Program-made: the position numbers and the translations under genes
Part shown: in pieces, positions 63,645-64,000 of the stretch
Numbering within the stretch: position 1 is the first letter of the stretch
Layout of the letters: each line of letters starts with the position of its first letter
Assembly: GCF_017315725.1 (NCBI RefSeq)
Contig: NZ_JAFLRG010000002.1
Coordinates: forward strand, 62,001-126,000
DNA: 64,000 nt
Source: Trinickia acidisoli
GTDB lineage: Bacteria > Pseudomonadota > Gammaproteobacteria > Burkholderiales > Burkholderiaceae
Direction: 5' to 3'
The notes under the pieces: generated by a model
Seen by the model: the letters and a program-made list of their open reading frames with translations, nothing else
Told to the model about the DNA's origin: nothing
The model's database searches: none

Positions 63645-64000
63645 CTAAGTTTTTAGAAAGTAATTTCACATCCGTGAGACAATGGCTGGATGAAATGCAA
63701 ACGTTCATCAGACGGCCGCAAGCTGGATCACCACACGCTCCAGGTCATGCGCCAACAAGCGGTTAAGGCGGCGCACGAAGGCACAACGGTGGCATCGATA
63801 GCGGCTGCGTTCGGTGTGAGCACTCGCACGGTTTTTAACTGGCTCGCCCAGTTCGCCGAAGGCGGACAGAATGCACTTTTGGCCAAGCCGATTCCGGGGC
63901 GGCCACCGAAGATCAGTGCCGACGAAATGCGTTGGATTGCCCAGGCGGTTCGCGACAACTCTCCCCAACAGTTCAAGTTCGAATTCGGTCTGTGGACACT
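63645..64000 (+). mobile_element. IS630-family element, second copy, cut by window end
   Basis: Starts CTAAGTTTTTAGAAAGTA after TA, as the complete element at 30878-31978, with only a few base differences (for example TTCACATCC for TTCTCATCC). The right part is outside the window. Confidence 0.92.
63690..64000 (+). CDS. IS630-family transposase, partial (window end)
   Basis: First 103 codons, same protein sequence as the transposase at 30923 (KCKRSSDGRKLDHHTLQVMR, helix-turn-helix VASIAAAFGVSTRTVFNWLA). The catalytic domain lies beyond the window. Confidence 0.92.
   Translation, partial: MKCKRSSDGRKLDHHTLQVMRQQAVKAAHEGTTVASIAAAFGVSTRTVFNWLAQFAEGGQNALLAKPIPGRPPKISADEMRWIAQAVRDNSPQQFKFEFGLWT

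Noticed and set aside
1..64000. tRNA, rRNA and riboswitch genes
   Set aside because: Looked for cloverleaf-like and conserved RNA motifs by eye on both strands and found none that I could support; a covariance-model scan would be needed to exclude them.

Overview
The window looks like an accessory region of a Burkholderiaceae chromosome or megaplasmid. Codon use is GC-rich, and it carries families common in that group: DUF2827, a spore-coat-U-type secreted protein, IS66, IS21, ISAs1, IS5 and IS630 elements, and a trimeric autotransporter with an ESPR signal peptide. The very high density of nested and decayed insertion sequences recalls host-associated Burkholderiaceae such as Mycetohabitans, but the genus is an inference.

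Layout. 1-4.2 kb holds two convergent signalling genes: a winged-helix/degenerate-GGDEF fusion and a membrane GGDEF-EAL protein. 4.8-10.9 kb is an IS graveyard with an IS21 inside an IS256 inside an IS5-type element. 11.1-14.7 kb holds a secreted SCPU protein and a translationally coupled split transketolase. 14.7-25.1 kb is stacked mobile DNA: an IS630 interrupted by an IS5, then an IS66 that splits a gene after its eighth codon and is itself interrupted by a trio of tyrosine recombinases (a RIT element). 25.5-28 kb is an intact IS66. 28-33.1 kb has a membrane PAS-GGDEF diguanylate cyclase, a small 'Fis-like' Burkholderiales protein and a DUF2827 protein, the last two separated by an IS630. 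33.5-34.9 kb is a frameshifted ISAs1. 35-50.6 kb is a giant trimeric autotransporter adhesin of about 5,100 codons. Most of it is a Ser/Thr-rich stalk built from 18-, 14- and 11-residue modules, and its reading frame is broken three times. 50.6-51.9 kb is a pile of IS and intron fragments. 51.9-58.0 kb is a second, almost identical copy of the 6.1-kb IS66::RIT element in which the recombinase segment lies in the opposite orientation. 58.1-61.9 kb is a small probable defence island: a SLATT membrane protein with a CD-NTase-like nucleotidyltransferase, followed by a DUF2971 protein and an unknown protein, convergent with a zinc-site protein. 62.2-64 kb has a phage tail remnant interrupted by a second, intact ISAs1, then the start of a second IS630.

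Working together: three c-di-GMP-related proteins and a giant surface adhesin suggest a surface or host-association lifestyle, although no regulatory link between them is visible. The most unusual observation is the pair of IS66::RIT copies that differ by inversion of the recombinase cassette between 26-bp inverted repeats. Several frameshifts are one-base indels in short homopolymers, some inside long repeats, so assembly or sequencing error should be excluded before these genes are treated as dead.
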